Source of the DNA: Bacteroidota bacterium
GTDB lineage: Bacteria; Bacteroidota; Bacteroidia; Chitinophagales; Saprospiraceae
Reading direction: 5' to 3'
Length of the DNA stretch: 6,262 nucleotides
Assembly (NCBI GenBank): GCA_024277695.1
Contig: JAJRUR010000094.1
Coordinates: forward strand, 1-6,262
The notes beneath the pieces are model-generated. The model made no database searches. It saw nothing but the letters and a program-made list of their open reading frames with translations, and had not been told where the DNA came from. The stretch's first letter is position 1, and each line of letters opens with the position of its first letter. Shown piece by piece: positions 6,143-6,262 of this stretch. The position numbers and the translations under genes are program-made.

Positions 6143-6148
6143 GTAACT

Positions 6149-6262
6149 TTAGAGGATTGTGGTGGAGCCAAACAGATTAGAACTAAGCACATAGTCATCC
6201 TTACTTTTGGTGTAAAGAACAGAAGATGGGTTAGCGTTTCTTCGGACAATGGTGTACTCTAT
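6149..6262 (-). CDS. Possible C-terminal end of a minus-strand gene (partial)
   Basis: From the right edge the minus strand is open for 37 codons to a TAA at 6151-6149. It reads IEYTIVRRNANPSSVLYTKS, then KDDYVLSSNLFGSTTIL at the end. The composition is protein-like and the frame stops six bases after the Rpn-type gene ends on the other strand, a normal convergent arrangement. However, 37 open codons are too few to exclude chance, and I recognise no family. The rest of the gene would lie beyond the window. No terminator separates the two converging ends. Confidence 0.4.
   Translation of the reverse strand: MEYTIVRRNANPSSVLYTKSKDDYVLSSNLFGSTTIL

Noticed and set aside
5668..6249. 193-codon open frame on the minus strand
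   Set aside because: It is antisense to the well-supported Rpn-type gene; its repeated SCCFLWA and serine/cysteine-rich composition are simply the reverse reading of the 21-bp repeats.
6149..6262. UbiD-like decarboxylase because of the string NLFGS
   Set aside because: In UbiD proteins this string lies far from the C-terminus with hundreds of residues after it; here the frame stops five residues later.
1..6262. CRISPR array, tRNA, rRNA or insertion-sequence ends
   Set aside because: No spaced direct repeats, cloverleaf-like pattern, rRNA-like stretch or paired terminal inverted repeats were seen; the only tandem repeat lies inside a coding region.

Overview
The window looks like ordinary chromosomal DNA of a member of the Bacteroidota. 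The signs are four exact copies of the TAnnTTTG -7 promoter element in front of genes, start codons with little or no Shine-Dalgarno sequence, a PadR regulator paired with a PspC-domain membrane protein, a lipoprotein with acidic residues directly after the lipidated cysteine, and a PD-(D/E)XK protein of the PF12784/TIGR01784 type. The sequence does not settle a lower rank; a Saprospiria- or Cytophagia-like source is only a guess.

Layout, left to right. Positions 3-539 (minus) hold the first 179 codons of an M48-type zinc metallopeptidase, cut by the window edge just after its HEIGH motif. Positions 751-1965 (minus) encode a complete 404-residue thiolase of the PcaF/PaaJ kind. After a 314-base gap, positions 2280-3026 and 3055-3372 (both minus) form a padR-pspC pair 28 bases apart, driven by a good Bacteroidota promoter at 3402-3431 that is overlapped by an array of CATAGTA/TACTATG half-sites. 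Positions 3602-4879 (minus) encode a 425-residue secreted lipoprotein with two related beta-sandwich-like repeats and an unrecognised C-terminal domain; a perfect 16-bp-stem terminator follows it. A 267-base divergent intergenic region separates it from a plus-strand gene (5147-6142) for an Rpn/PD-(D/E)XK 'putative transposase' protein with three perfect 21-bp in-frame repeats near its 3' end. A possible minus-strand gene end (6149-6262) runs in from the right edge.

Working together: only the padR-pspC pair has a clear functional link (a small regulator that probably controls its own operon with a membrane-stress-type protein). The other genes look like separate transcription units. I see no tRNA, rRNA, CRISPR array, integrase or insertion-sequence ends, and no evident new multi-gene system. 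The most unusual points are the operator array before padR, the tandem repeat in the Rpn-type gene, the glycine/arginine-rich N-terminus of the M48 protease and the architecture of the lipoprotein.
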